64,000 bases of DNA from positions 246,403 through 310,402 of the forward strand of contig PAUF01000007.1 of the NCBI GenBank assembly GCA_002712715.1, in the 5' to 3' direction. A model generated the notes under the pieces. It was not told the DNA's origin and searched no databases. It saw only the letters and a program-made list of their open reading frames with translations. The position numbers and the translations under genes were made by a program. The DNA comes from Flavobacteriales bacterium. GTDB lineage: Bacteria > Bacteroidota > Bacteroidia > Flavobacteriales > BACL11. The stretch's first letter is position 1, and each line of letters opens with the position of its first letter. Shown here in pieces: positions 35,447 through 45,202 of the stretch.

Positions 35447-36405
35447 TGAGAACATATACTCAAATATTTAATTTGATCAATAATAAGAGTAAAGAAATAA
35501 TTTTTCCAAATTCACCCGCTAACCTTTACGATCCAATTAGGTATTTTCTTTTAGATGGAGGAAAGAGAATACGCCCTGTTTTGACTTTACTTTCTCATCA
35601 AATTTTTTCAGATGATTTGGAAAAATCTATTCTTCCCTCACTAGGAATTGAGTTTTTTCATAACTTCACATTAATTCATGATGATATTATGGATAAAGCG
35701 CCCGTAAGAAGAGGAAAAAAAACTATCCATAGAAAATGGAACAAAAACATTGCGATACTAGCAGGAGACTCAGTGTTAGTTCACTCATATGATTTGTTAA
35801 GAAATGTTAGGAAGGATTGTTTAAACGAGGTTTTATCTGAGTTTAATAAGGCTGCAAAGAAAGTATGTGAAGGTCAGCAGATGGATATGGATTTTGAATG
35901 TTTAAAAGTAGTAAGTGAAAATGAGTATTTGAAGATGATCGAATATAAGACAGCTGTTCTAATCGCTATATCGTTAAAAATTGGAGCTATCAATGGAGGA
36001 GCTACCAAGTCTGAAGCGGAAAACTTATATGATTTTGGTATTAATATGGGCTTATCTTTTCAAATTAAGGATGATTTGCTAGATATTTTTGGTCAGAGTA
36101 ATAAAATTGGAAAACAGATTGGAGGAGATATTTTGTCTGCAAAAAAAACTATATTATACGTGCGCGCTCTAGAAATAGCAGATGTTAAAACCAGAAAAAA
36201 AATGATTGATATCTATCATGGAAGTCATGGTACAAAAGTTGAAGAAATTAAAGACATATATGAATCTTTGAAAATTGAATATGAAGTTCAAAATACAATG
36301 AATTATTTTCATAAAAAAGCAATGAGATCCTTAGATAAAATTCAAACCGTAAAAAAAAATGAACTTGTTAGATTTATTGAAGAAATCAATAATCGCATTG
36401 TATAA
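35446..36405 (+). CDS. Polyprenyl synthetase family protein
   Basis: LLDGGKRIRPVLTLLS...FFHNFTLIHDDIMDKAPVRRGKKTIH...LSFQIKDDLLDIFG. Confidence 0.93.
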   Translation: MRTYTQIFNLINNKSKEIIFPNSPANLYDPIRYFLLDGGKRIRPVLTLLSHQIFSDDLEKSILPSLGIEFFHNFTLIHDDIMDKAPVRRGKKTIHRKWNKNIAILAGDSVLVHSYDLLRNVRKDCLNEVLSEFNKAAKKVCEGQQMDMDFECLKVVSENEYLKMIEYKTAVLIAISLKIGAINGGATKSEAENLYDFGINMGLSFQIKDDLLDIFGQSNKIGKQIGGDILSAKKTILYVRALEIADVKTRKKMIDIYHGSHGTKVEEIKDIYESLKIEYEVQNTMNYFHKKAMRSLDKIQTVKKNELVRFIEEINNRIV

Positions 36406-36406
36406 A

Positions 36407-36436
36407 TTTTAAAAATTCCATTTTGAATTTTTAAAA
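36407..36436 (+). terminator. Possible terminator or attenuator hairpin between polyprenyl synthetase and sucA
   Basis: TTTTAAAAATTC (36407-36418), 6-nt loop cattttg-side, GAATTTTTAAAA (36425-36436): 12-bp perfect A/T-rich stem 2 nt after a stop codon. Confidence 0.4.
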
Positions 36437-36496
36437 ATAAAATGCTGTTATATTTATTAAAAATGGATAATTTTGCATTCAAATTTATAAGTTATA

Positions 36497-39199
36497 ATGG
36501 ATAAATTTTCATACCTAGGCTCAGTTCATTCAAGCATGATAGAGGACATGTATTCGAAATACCTGTCGGAACCAACAAGTGTTTCGGAGGAATGGGGGAG
36601 TTTCTTTAAAGGATATGAATTTGGAAAAGAGGTCTATGGAGATGAATTACCTCAGTCTTTCCACAAAGAGTTTAAGATAATTAATTTAATAGATTCTTAT
36701 AGGAAAAGAGGTCATCTTTTTACAAAGACAAATCCTGTAAGAGACCGAAGAAAATATACACCTTCTTTAGATTTTAAAAATTTTGGTTTAGAGGAGAATG
36801 ATTTGGATAAGGAATTTCAGGCTGGAGAAGAAATAGGAATAGGAACTGCAAAGTTATCTGAAATAATTTCTCATTTGGATCAAGTATACTGTCAGTCTAT
36901 AGGAATAGAATATATGTACATTCCAAACCCTGAGGAAATAGATTGGATTAAAAGACAGTTGCATACAAATACAAATACTCGGACATTCTCGGTTAGTCAG
37001 AAAAAGCATATTTTACATAAATTAAATCAGGCTGTAGCATTTGAAAATTTTCTTCATAAAAAGTTTGTTGGACAGAAAAGATTTTCATTAGAAGGAGCTG
37101 AATCATTGATACCTGCTTTAGATGAGTTAGTTGAGCATAGTTCTAATTTTGGAGTTGATGAGTTCGTAATGGGAATGGCTCATAGGGGAAGATTAAATGT
37201 GCTTGCAAATATTTTTAACAAAACATATAAAGATATTTTTTCTGAGTTTGAAGGTAAATTATATGAAAATGAAGATGTCTCTGGCGATGTTAAGTATCAT
37301 AATGGAGAAACATCTATACAAACATGTTCGAACGGTAACAAGATAAAATTAAGCTTATCTCCAAATCCATCTCATTTGGAAGCTGTTGACCCAGTAGTTC
37401 AGGGGATAACTCGCGCTAAAATTGATGAAATGTATAGCTCTGATACAAGTAAAGTGGTGCCAATTATGATACATGGGGACTCTGCTTTGGCAGGTCAAGG
37501 AGTAGTTTATGAAGTGGTTCAAATGGCTAATTTGAAAGGATATAGTGTTGGAGGAACCATTCATATTGTTGTAAATAATCAGGTTGGTTTTACAACAAAT
37601 TATTTAGATGCTCGATCTAGTATATATTGCACTGACGTAGCTAAGGTAACCTTGTCTCCAGTATTCCATGTGAATGGAGATGATGTTGAGGCTGTTGTTC
37701 ATGCATTAAAAATCGCTGTAGAATACAGACAGGAGTTTAAAAAAGATGTTTTTATTGACTTACTTTGTTATAGAAAGTATGGTCATAATGAAGGAGATGA
37801 ACCAAGATTTACTCAGCCTAAGCTATATAATTTAATTTCAAAGCATCCAAACCCTAGAGAGATTTATAAACAAAAACTTTTAAAAGAAGGTGTTGTTGAA
37901 TCTAGTATTATAAATGATTCAGAACAAGAATTTCAGTCTTTGTTACAAGATCGTTTTGATGAAGCAAAAGAAATAAAAAAAGCGAAAATAACCCCATTTT
38001 TAGAAAATGAATGGAGATCAATTAATAAGACAGATTCATTTGAATTCGAAAACATTTTGGATACAGGATGTGAAGAAAAAAAATTAATGGCAATTTCAAA
38101 AGTTTTATATGAAGACCCACAATCTGATAAATTATTCAAAAAACTACAGAGATTACTAAAAGACAAAGTCAAGTTAATAGGTGAGGATAAATTTGATTGG
38201 TCTATAGCTGAGTCATTATCATACGCTACTTTATTAAAGGAGGGTTTTAACATTAGAATAAGCGGTCAGGATGTGGAGCGAGGAACTTTTTCTCATAGGC
38301 ATGCAAAATTAAAATTAGAAGTTTCGGAGGAATCTATTGTTCCATTAGATAAAATATCAGAAGATTCTAATTTTAGCATCTATAATTCTCATTTATCAGA
38401 GTATGGGGTGTTAGGATTTGAATATGGATATTCTATTACAACGCCAAATACGTTAACAATATGGGAAGCTCAATTTGGTGATTTTGCAAATGGTGCTCAG
38501 ATAATGATAGATCAATTTATCTCATGCGCTGAAGATAAGTGGATGTTAATGAGTGGACTTGTAATGTTGCTTCCTCATGGATATGAAGGTCAGGGGGCAG
38601 AGCATTCTTCAGCTAGAGTAGAAAGGTTTTTACAATTATGTGCTGGATATAATATAGAAGTAGCAAATTGTACTACTCCAGCAAATTTTTTCCATTTGAT
38701 AAGGAGACAGGTAAAAAGAAATTACAGAAAACCACTAGTAGTTTTTACTCCTAAAAGTTTACTTAGGCATCCAAAATGTATTTCTTCTATTTCGGATTTT
38801 AATATTGGTAAAAGTTTTAAACATATTATTGATGATGATTTAAATATAAAAAATCCTCATAAGTTAATATTTTGCACTGGAAAAATTTATTATGAAGCGA
38901 TAGAAATGAGATCCTTGTTAGGCGTTATTGATATTGCTATAATTAGAATTGAGCAATTATATCCTATTGATATGAAAGAAATATTAAGATTAATTTCAAA
39001 ATATAATTCTAAATCAATTGTTTGGTTGCAGGAAGAGCCAGAGAATATGGGAGCGTGGAGTTTTATTTTACGGTCTTTTATCTCGAAGGGAATTAATATT
39101 AGTTTAGTTTCAAGAAAAGCTTCAGCGGCAACCGCTTCAGGTTCAAGTAAAACCTCCGAAGTTGAGCAAAATGAATTATTAAATCAAGTTTTTAATTAA
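36497..39199 (+). CDS. sucA: 2-oxoglutarate dehydrogenase E1 component
   Basis: MGMAHRGRLNVLANIFNKTYKDIFSEFEG...HGDSALAGQGVVYE...LLPHGYEGQGAEHSSARVERFLQ. Confidence 0.96.
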   Translation: MDKFSYLGSVHSSMIEDMYSKYLSEPTSVSEEWGSFFKGYEFGKEVYGDELPQSFHKEFKIINLIDSYRKRGHLFTKTNPVRDRRKYTPSLDFKNFGLEENDLDKEFQAGEEIGIGTAKLSEIISHLDQVYCQSIGIEYMYIPNPEEIDWIKRQLHTNTNTRTFSVSQKKHILHKLNQAVAFENFLHKKFVGQKRFSLEGAESLIPALDELVEHSSNFGVDEFVMGMAHRGRLNVLANIFNKTYKDIFSEFEGKLYENEDVSGDVKYHNGETSIQTCSNGNKIKLSLSPNPSHLEAVDPVVQGITRAKIDEMYSSDTSKVVPIMIHGDSALAGQGVVYEVVQMANLKGYSVGGTIHIVVNNQVGFTTNYLDARSSIYCTDVAKVTLSPVFHVNGDDVEAVVHALKIAVEYRQEFKKDVFIDLLCYRKYGHNEGDEPRFTQPKLYNLISKHPNPREIYKQKLLKEGVVESSIINDSEQEFQSLLQDRFDEAKEIKKAKITPFLENEWRSINKTDSFEFENILDTGCEEKKLMAISKVLYEDPQSDKLFKKLQRLLKDKVKLIGEDKFDWSIAESLSYATLLKEGFNIRISGQDVERGTFSHRHAKLKLEVSEESIVPLDKISEDSNFSIYNSHLSEYGVLGFEYGYSITTPNTLTIWEAQFGDFANGAQIMIDQFISCAEDKWMLMSGLVMLLPHGYEGQGAEHSSARVERFLQLCAGYNIEVANCTTPANFFHLIRRQVKRNYRKPLVVFTPKSLLRHPKCISSISDFNIGKSFKHIIDDDLNIKNPHKLIFCTGKIYYEAIEMRSLLGVIDIAIIRIEQLYPIDMKEILRLISKYNSKSIVWLQEEPENMGAWSFILRSFISKGINISLVSRKASAATASGSSKTSEVEQNELLNQVFN

Positions 39200-39209
39200 T
39201 ACTATTTAG

Positions 39210-40394
39210 ATGTTATTAGAGATGAAAGTCCCAAGTCCAGGAGAGTCGATTTCAGAAGTTGAAATTGCTGAATGGGTTGTGCAAAATGGAGATATTATTC
39301 AGAAAGATCAAACAATTGCTGAAATTGATTCTGATAAAGCAACTTTAGAGCTTCCTGCAGAAGTAGGAGGGAAAATTAATATTTTAGTTGAAGAGGGTGA
39401 AGTTGTAAAGGTTGGGGATGTAGTCTGTACAATTGACACTTCATTTGCTAACGAAGAAAACACTTCTCAATTAAAAGAAAAAGAAATTAAAGAAAGCGAA
39501 ATCATTAATACTAATCTTGAGAAAATCATTAATAAAGCAACTCCATTAGCAGCTTCAATTATTGATAAACAAGGAATTCTTTCAGAATCTATTAAAGGAA
39601 CAGGAATTTCCGGAAAAATTACTAGAGATGATGTGATGAAATCTATGGCAATATCAAAGCAGGATAAAAATAGAACATTTAAACAGAGTAAAATGTCCTC
39701 TCTTAGAAGAAAAATATCTTCTAGATTGGTTTCGGTTAAGAATGAGACCGCTATGTTGACCACATTCAATGAGGTTGACATGTCAGAAATTTTAAAAATT
39801 AGAAAAAAATATAAGCAGGCTTTTGAAGAAGTTCATGGAGTTGGACTTGGATTCATGTCTTTTTTTACTAAGGCCGTTACTGAAGCCTTGCTGGAGTTTA
39901 AAGATGTTAACGCGATGATCAACGGTGATGAGATTATTCATTATGATTATTGTGATATTGGAATCGCTGTTAGCGCTCCTAAAGGATTAATGGTACCAGT
40001 CGTTAGAAATGCACAGTCTTTAAGCTTTAGTCAAATAGAAAATGAAATTAAAAATTTAGCTTTAAAAGCTAGAGATGGCAAGATTACTATTGAAGAAATG
40101 ATGGGAGGAACTTTTACCATTACCAATGGTGGAGTCTTTGGATCCATGATGTCAACACCAATCATTAATCCCCCTCAGTCTGCTATTTTAGGTATGCATA
40201 ATATAGTTGAAAGACCTGTAGTAGTTGATGGGAAAGTTGTGGTAAGACCAATTATGTATGTTGCTCTTTCATATGACCATAGAATAATTGATGGGAGAGA
40301 ATCCGTAGGTTTTTTATGTAAGGTCAAAGAAGCTATAGAAGATCCTATTAATAATTTAATGAAGGGTAAGATCAAGGAATCTTTAGAAATATAA
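39210..40394 (+). CDS. sucB: Dihydrolipoyl succinyltransferase (2-oxoglutarate dehydrogenase E2)
   Basis: Lipoyl domain EIDSDKATLELPAE; catalytic YVALSYDHRIIDGRESVGFL. Confidence 0.95.
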   Translation: MLLEMKVPSPGESISEVEIAEWVVQNGDIIQKDQTIAEIDSDKATLELPAEVGGKINILVEEGEVVKVGDVVCTIDTSFANEENTSQLKEKEIKESEIINTNLEKIINKATPLAASIIDKQGILSESIKGTGISGKITRDDVMKSMAISKQDKNRTFKQSKMSSLRRKISSRLVSVKNETAMLTTFNEVDMSEILKIRKKYKQAFEEVHGVGLGFMSFFTKAVTEALLEFKDVNAMINGDEIIHYDYCDIGIAVSAPKGLMVPVVRNAQSLSFSQIENEIKNLALKARDGKITIEEMMGGTFTITNGGVFGSMMSTPIINPPQSAILGMHNIVERPVVVDGKVVVRPIMYVALSYDHRIIDGRESVGFLCKVKEAIEDPINNLMKGKIKESLEI

Positions 40395-40399
40395 ATAAT

Positions 40400-40726
40400 T
40401 TATTCAGGAGCTATTTCGATTTCAAGACCATTTAATTCATCACTAATAAAAATCTGACAGCCTAATCTGCTATTTGATTTTACATTAAAAGCTTCTGAAA
40501 GCATTGCTTCTTCGTCATCAGAAATTTCGAGTAAATTATGGTTAGATAAAATATAACATTGACATGATGCGCACATTGCCATGCCTCCGCAAGTTCCAAT
40601 GGTTCCTTCAGGAGCTAAATTATATCCCCTAATAACTTCCATCAGATTCATTGACATATCAGTAGGCGCTTCTATTTCATGAGATTTCCCGTCTCTATCA
40701 ACAACCTTGATTTTAACTTCAGGCAT
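40400..40726 (-). CDS. [2Fe-2S] ferredoxin (adrenodoxin-like)
   Basis: EGTIGTCGGMAMCASCQCYIL cysteine cluster. Confidence 0.9.
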   Translation of the reverse strand: MPEVKIKVVDRDGKSHEIEAPTDMSMNLMEVIRGYNLAPEGTIGTCGGMAMCASCQCYILSNHNLLEISDDEEAMLSEAFNVKSNSRLGCQIFISDELNGLEIEIAPE

Positions 40727-40728
40727 AA

Positions 40729-41781
40729 TTATTTATTTATTGCTTCTATAACTGCTTTTGGAGCTTCTTTTCTTGAACCATCAAATCCATCAATACCGGA
40801 AACCGTAGTATATTTGAGTATATTCTTTTTACCAGGGTTAATGATTTTAAAAGCAGATTGACACATCAAAGTAGCTTCATGAAATCCACAAAGTATAAGT
40901 TTTAATTTTCCAGGATACGTGTTAATGTCTCCAATTGCAAAAATTCCGGGAATATTAGTTTGGTAGTCAAATGTATTGACTTTTATCGCATTATTCTCAA
41001 TTTCTAAATTCCAATTTCCAATAGGCCCCAATTTTGGGGCTAGACCAAATAGCGGGATTAGATGATCACATGCAATATATTTATCTTGATTATTACTAAT
41101 TATAGTTACTCCCTCTAACATTTCTGTTCCATGAACTGATTTTATTTCAGCTGGTGTAATAAGATTAATTTTATTTCCATTTTTCAAATTCCTTACCTTC
41201 TCTACAGAATCTAAAGCTCCTCTAAATTCATTTCTTCTATGTATTAAAGTAACATCTGCTTTTAGGTTACTTAGAAAAATCGTCCAGTCTAATGCGGAGT
41301 CACCACCGCCAGCTATAATGACTTTTTTATTTTTATAAATCTCTGGATCTTTAATAATGTACTCAATACCTTTTTCTTCAAATTGATTAATGTTTTCAAT
41401 TTGTGGTTTTCGTGGCTCAAAACTCCCAAGTCCTGCTGCAATTACAACGACAGGGGCTTCATGTATTGTGCCTTTATTTGTAGTTACTAAAAATAAACCA
41501 TTATCTTGTTTTTTAATGTGTTCTGCTCTTTCTCCCAAAGTAAAACCTGGAGTAAACTGTTTACACTGTTCAAGTAAGTTATTTGTTAGGTCATCAGCAA
41601 GAATTTCTGGAAATCCAGGAATATCGTATATTGGTTTTTTAGGATATATTTCAGAGCATTGACCTCCAGGTTTTGCTAGAGCATCGATTAGATGGCATCT
41701 CATTTTTAGCAGGCCAGCTTCAAAAACTGTAAATAAACCAACAGGACCTGATCCAATGATGATAATATCAGTTTTTATCAT
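40729..41781 (-). CDS. Ferredoxin--NADP reductase (thioredoxin reductase-like type)
   Basis: IIIGSGPVGLFTVFEAGLLKMRCHLIDALAKPGGQCSEIYPKKPIYDIPGFPEI. Confidence 0.93.
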   Translation of the reverse strand: MIKTDIIIIGSGPVGLFTVFEAGLLKMRCHLIDALAKPGGQCSEIYPKKPIYDIPGFPEILADDLTNNLLEQCKQFTPGFTLGERAEHIKKQDNGLFLVTTNKGTIHEAPVVVIAAGLGSFEPRKPQIENINQFEEKGIEYIIKDPEIYKNKKVIIAGGGDSALDWTIFLSNLKADVTLIHRRNEFRGALDSVEKVRNLKNGNKINLITPAEIKSVHGTEMLEGVTIISNNQDKYIACDHLIPLFGLAPKLGPIGNWNLEIENNAIKVNTFDYQTNIPGIFAIGDINTYPGKLKLILCGFHEATLMCQSAFKIINPGKKNILKYTTVSGIDGFDGSRKEAPKAVIEAINK

Positions 41782-41867
41782 ATAAAATAGTATTCATTAA
41801 ATTGATGCAAATTTACAAATTTTAATAATCCACAATCTTCTTTTATTTGTTTTCAATAAAAAATAAT

Positions 41868-41875
41868 TAATTTTG
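41868..41875 (+). promoter_or_regulatory. Bacteroidetes-type -7 element for 4Fe-4S ferredoxin gene
   Basis: TAATTTTG preceded by TTG at 41847-41849 (18-bp spacer). Confidence 0.5.
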
Positions 41876-41894
41876 CAGTAATTATATTATAATA

Positions 41895-42206
41895 ATGGCT
41901 ATAAAAATTACAGATGATTGCATAAATTGTGGAGCTTGTGAACCAGAATGTCCAAATACCGCTATATATGAACCTGATGCAATTTGGAAGCTTTCTCAAG
42001 GTACTAATCTTTCAGATGATGCGGATCAGGACCCCGTATCTGATGATTTTTTCTTTATTGTTACTGACAAGTGTACTGAATGTATTGGTTTTCATGAAGA
42101 ACCTCAATGCGCTGCCGTATGCCCTGTAGATTGCTGTGTACCAGATGAAGACAATGAAGAGACTGAAGATGAATTAATGCTTAAAAAGGATTATCTTCAT
42201 GCTTAG
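41895..42206 (+). CDS. 4Fe-4S ferredoxin
   Basis: [22 protein letters not shown]...[25 protein letters not shown]. Confidence 0.93.
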   Translation: MAIKITDDCINCGACEPECPNTAIYEPDAIWKLSQGTNLSDDADQDPVSDDFFFIVTDKCTECIGFHEEPQCAAVCPVDCCVPDEDNEETEDELMLKKDYLHA

Positions 42207-42210
42207 ATGG

Positions 42211-42801
42211 TTATTTAGCAACAACTTCTTTGATTGAATCTCCAATTTTTTGTTTTAATAATGATTCTATACCTTGTTTTAACGTAATAGTTGAAGAAGG
42301 GCATCCACTACAGGCCCCGCTAAGATTTACAGTAACTATTCCATTTTTGAATGAATGTAGAGTAATTTCTCCCCCATCAGACTCTACAGCGGGACGTATA
42401 TATTCTTCTAGAATATCAGAAATGGCAATTTCCTCATCAGTATAAGAAATTTTGGTAGAAGGATCTAAAAATTCGTCTTGTGGCATATTAGAAACAGGTT
42501 CTTTTTGTGGAATATCTTCTGTCTGAATCGGGTTTTTATTTAGATACTCTGATATAAAGTTTCTAACGTTAATTGCTATTTCCTCCCATTGTACGTTTTC
42601 TGTTTTAGTAATGGCTATATAGTTTGAATTAATGAAAATACTTTTTACAAATGGCATTTGGAAAATTGCATCAGCAATTGGAAAATTATTGGTGTTTTCC
42701 GAAGAATTAATTTCAATACTACTATGTGTTAGAATTTTATTACTAACAAATTTCATTACTGATGGATTTGGAGTACTTTCTGCGTATATAGTATAGTTCA
42801 T
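42211..42801 (-). CDS. NifU family Fe-S assembly protein (Nfu with N-terminal domain)
   Basis: TPNPSVMKFVSNK...RPAVESDGGEITLHSFKNGIVTVNLSGACSGCPSSTITLKQGIE. Confidence 0.93.
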   Translation of the reverse strand: MNYTIYAESTPNPSVMKFVSNKILTHSSIEINSSENTNNFPIADAIFQMPFVKSIFINSNYIAITKTENVQWEEIAINVRNFISEYLNKNPIQTEDIPQKEPVSNMPQDEFLDPSTKISYTDEEIAISDILEEYIRPAVESDGGEITLHSFKNGIVTVNLSGACSGCPSSTITLKQGIESLLKQKIGDSIKEVVAK

Positions 42802-42835
42802 GTTCTTTTATTATATTTACAAAAATACAAATTTT

Positions 42836-43348
42836 ATGCCTTTAATCAAACAGGTGAATGGTTCTACTCCTAATTTAGGTTCAAATGTTTTTTTAGCAGA
42901 TAATTCAACACTGGTAGGAGATGTTAGTATAGGAGATAATTCTAGTATTTGGTTCAATACTGTTATTAGAGGTGATGTAAACCCTATAATTATCGGTGAA
43001 AACGTAAATGTGCAGGACGGTGTTGTAATTCACTGTACATATAATAAAACTAGTACTATTATAGGAGACAATGTTTCCATAGGTCATAATGCAATTATTC
43101 ATGGATGTAGTATTGCAAATAATGTATTAATTGGAATGGGGGCTATTGTTATGGATAATGTAATTATTGAAAATGATGTAATCATTGGAGCTGGGTCCAT
43201 AGTTCCTGAGGGAAAAGTGTTAGAATCAGGGTTTATTTATATAGGATCTCCAGCTATTCCTTATAAAAAATTAAGCAAATCTCAAATATCTGATATGAAT
43301 CGATCAGTTTCAGATAATTATATTGAATATGCAAAGTGGTTTAAATAG
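42836..43348 (+). CDS. Gamma carbonic anhydrase-like hexapeptide-repeat protein
   Basis: Left-handed beta-helix repeats, SIWFNTVIRGDVNPIIIGENVNVQDGVVIH...IGHNAIIHGC; start at 42836. Confidence 0.9.
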   Translation: MPLIKQVNGSTPNLGSNVFLADNSTLVGDVSIGDNSSIWFNTVIRGDVNPIIIGENVNVQDGVVIHCTYNKTSTIIGDNVSIGHNAIIHGCSIANNVLIGMGAIVMDNVIIENDVIIGAGSIVPEGKVLESGFIYIGSPAIPYKKLSKSQISDMNRSVSDNYIEYAKWFK

Positions 43349-44141
43349 CGAGTTTAATTTCTTTTAGGTTAATGTTAGTTTTAAAAAATATTGAAGCGCT
43401 TTTTTCAAATGATTCTGTGTAATTAGACACGTAAAATTCATGTGTTGATTTAGATGTAGTATTAAGTAGATTTAAATTTGAAAGATCATTATAAATATAT
43501 TTTGCAACTATTTCTGCAGAGTTCAAAATTTTAATTTTAGAACTGTAAAATTTCCTAATTTCAGATTGAATCAATGGATAATGAGTACATCCTAGAATTA
43601 GCGCTGATATGCCTTTAATTCCAGGATTTTTCAAGTAATTTTCTATCACTACTCTTGAAATTTCTTGATTAAAAAACCCTTCTTCTATCATAGGAGCAAG
43701 AAGAGGTGTGGACAAAGACTTAATGATTACATGTTTGTTCTTTTCAAGTAATTTTTTTTTATATACCCCTGATCTAATTGTTGCTTTAGTTCCTATTACG
43801 CCTATTGTTTTATAATTATATTCATGATTTATCTTGTCTATTACGGGGTCAATTACATTATATATAGGTATGTTTTCAGATATTTTTTTTAAGATTTCAT
43901 AAGCAATGGATGACGCGGAGTTGCAAGCTATTATAATTGCTTTACATTTTTTTTCTTTTAAGAAATAGTATATATTTTTACTAAATTCTTTAATTAAATC
44001 CTCTGACTTTTCCCCGTAAGGTAAATGTTTTGTATCTCCAAAATAGATTAATCTTTCATAAGGCATGTATTTAGAAACTGCATTAGCTACTGTCAGTCCT
44101 CCAATGCCTGAATCAAAGATTCCAATTGGTAAATGTTTCAT
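43341..44141 (-). CDS. murI: Glutamate racemase
   Basis: PIGIFDSGIGGLTVANAVSKYMPYERLIYFGDTKHLPYGEKS...IIACNSAS...LILGCTHYPLI. Confidence 0.96.
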   Translation of the reverse strand: MKHLPIGIFDSGIGGLTVANAVSKYMPYERLIYFGDTKHLPYGEKSEDLIKEFSKNIYYFLKEKKCKAIIIACNSASSIAYEILKKISENIPIYNVIDPVIDKINHEYNYKTIGVIGTKATIRSGVYKKKLLEKNKHVIIKSLSTPLLAPMIEEGFFNQEISRVVIENYLKNPGIKGISALILGCTHYPLIQSEIRKFYSSKIKILNSAEIVAKYIYNDLSNLNLLNTTSKSTHEFYVSNYTESFEKSASIFFKTNINLKEIKLAI

Positions 44142-44162
44142 TATATATAACTAAAATCTTTT

Positions 44163-44651
44163 TTACATTCCTAATTCCTTTTTTACAAGATTAGAGATGT
44201 CTTCACTTTCTTTAGCGAAAAGCAAAGTTCTTGTGTCTAAGATATATGTATATTTCCCTTTTTCAGCAACTTTTTCTATTGCATCAAGAATATCCTTTTC
44301 AATAGGAGCCATAAGTTCTTGTTGGTATTCTTGATATTTTTGGTTGTATTCTTTTTCTCTCTCAATAAGGGTTTGTTGTGTCTTCATTAGCAGTTGTTCT
44401 TCCATTTCTTTTTGAGCTTCGGAATATTTATCTATGTTATTTTGATATTCTTGCAAGTCTTTTTGAAATGTATTTTGTTGTTCTAATAGAGCTTCAGAGT
44501 ACATCTTGTCTCTAGCTTCCAGTTTTTCAATAACTCCTTTTGTTTTTACAAGAAGGTCAACTATTTCAGAAGAGTTTAAGTGACCAAATTTTTGAGCATT
44601 AACGCTTGAAGATAATAGAATTGCAAATCCAATTATTAGTAGTTTTTTCAT
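44163..44651 (-). CDS. OmpH/Skp family outer membrane chaperone
   Basis: Signal peptide, KFGHLNSSEIVDLL, coiled coil, C-terminal LDAIEKVAEKGKYTYILDT. Confidence 0.88.
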   Translation of the reverse strand: MKKLLIIGFAILLSSSVNAQKFGHLNSSEIVDLLVKTKGVIEKLEARDKMYSEALLEQQNTFQKDLQEYQNNIDKYSEAQKEMEEQLLMKTQQTLIEREKEYNQKYQEYQQELMAPIEKDILDAIEKVAEKGKYTYILDTRTLLFAKESEDISNLVKKELGM

Positions 44652-44679
44652 TTCTTTTTTTTTTAGTTTTTATTTTTGT

Positions 44680-45186
44680 TTAGTATCCCATAATTTCAAG
44701 GACTCGATCACTTTTATCCAAATCAGGATTTGTATATAACATTATTAAATCGCTTGAAGTGTCAAAAATAATAGAATATTTGTTATTTGCAGCTAATTGT
44801 TGTATTGCGTCTAGGATCCTATTTTGTATTGGTGTAACTAGCTCTGTTCTCTTTTTAAATAGATCTCCATCAGACCCAAAATATTTTTGTTGAAGATTCT
44901 GTATTGATTTCTCAGCTTCAATTATCCCTTCTTCTCTTTTTATTTTCATCTCTTTCGTTAATAGAATTTGTTCAGATTGATATGCTTTATACATTTCTTC
45001 AATATTTTTATACCCATTTTCTATTTCTTGCTGCCATTGATTCGAATACTTATTTATTTGTTCTTCTGCTTGAGTATATTCAGGTATTTTTTTTAGAATA
45101 TAATCAGTATCAACATATGCAAATTTTTGTGAAAAACTAAAGATTGATATAAAAAGTAAAATTGTTAAAAGGTTTGTTTTTTTCAT
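44680..45186 (-). CDS. OmpH/Skp family outer membrane chaperone (tandem paralogue)
   Basis: QKFAYVDTDYILKKIPEYTQAEEQINKYSNQWQQEI...LDAIQQLAANNKYSIIFDTSS. Confidence 0.9.
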   Translation of the reverse strand: MKKTNLLTILLFISIFSFSQKFAYVDTDYILKKIPEYTQAEEQINKYSNQWQQEIENGYKNIEEMYKAYQSEQILLTKEMKIKREEGIIEAEKSIQNLQQKYFGSDGDLFKKRTELVTPIQNRILDAIQQLAANNKYSIIFDTSSDLIMLYTNPDLDKSDRVLEIMGY

Positions 45187-45202
45187 ATTATATATATTTT
45201 AA

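Noticed and set aside
41929-42129. 66-aa alternate-frame ORF
   Set aside because: Lies wholly within the ferredoxin gene in another frame; typical spurious overlap.
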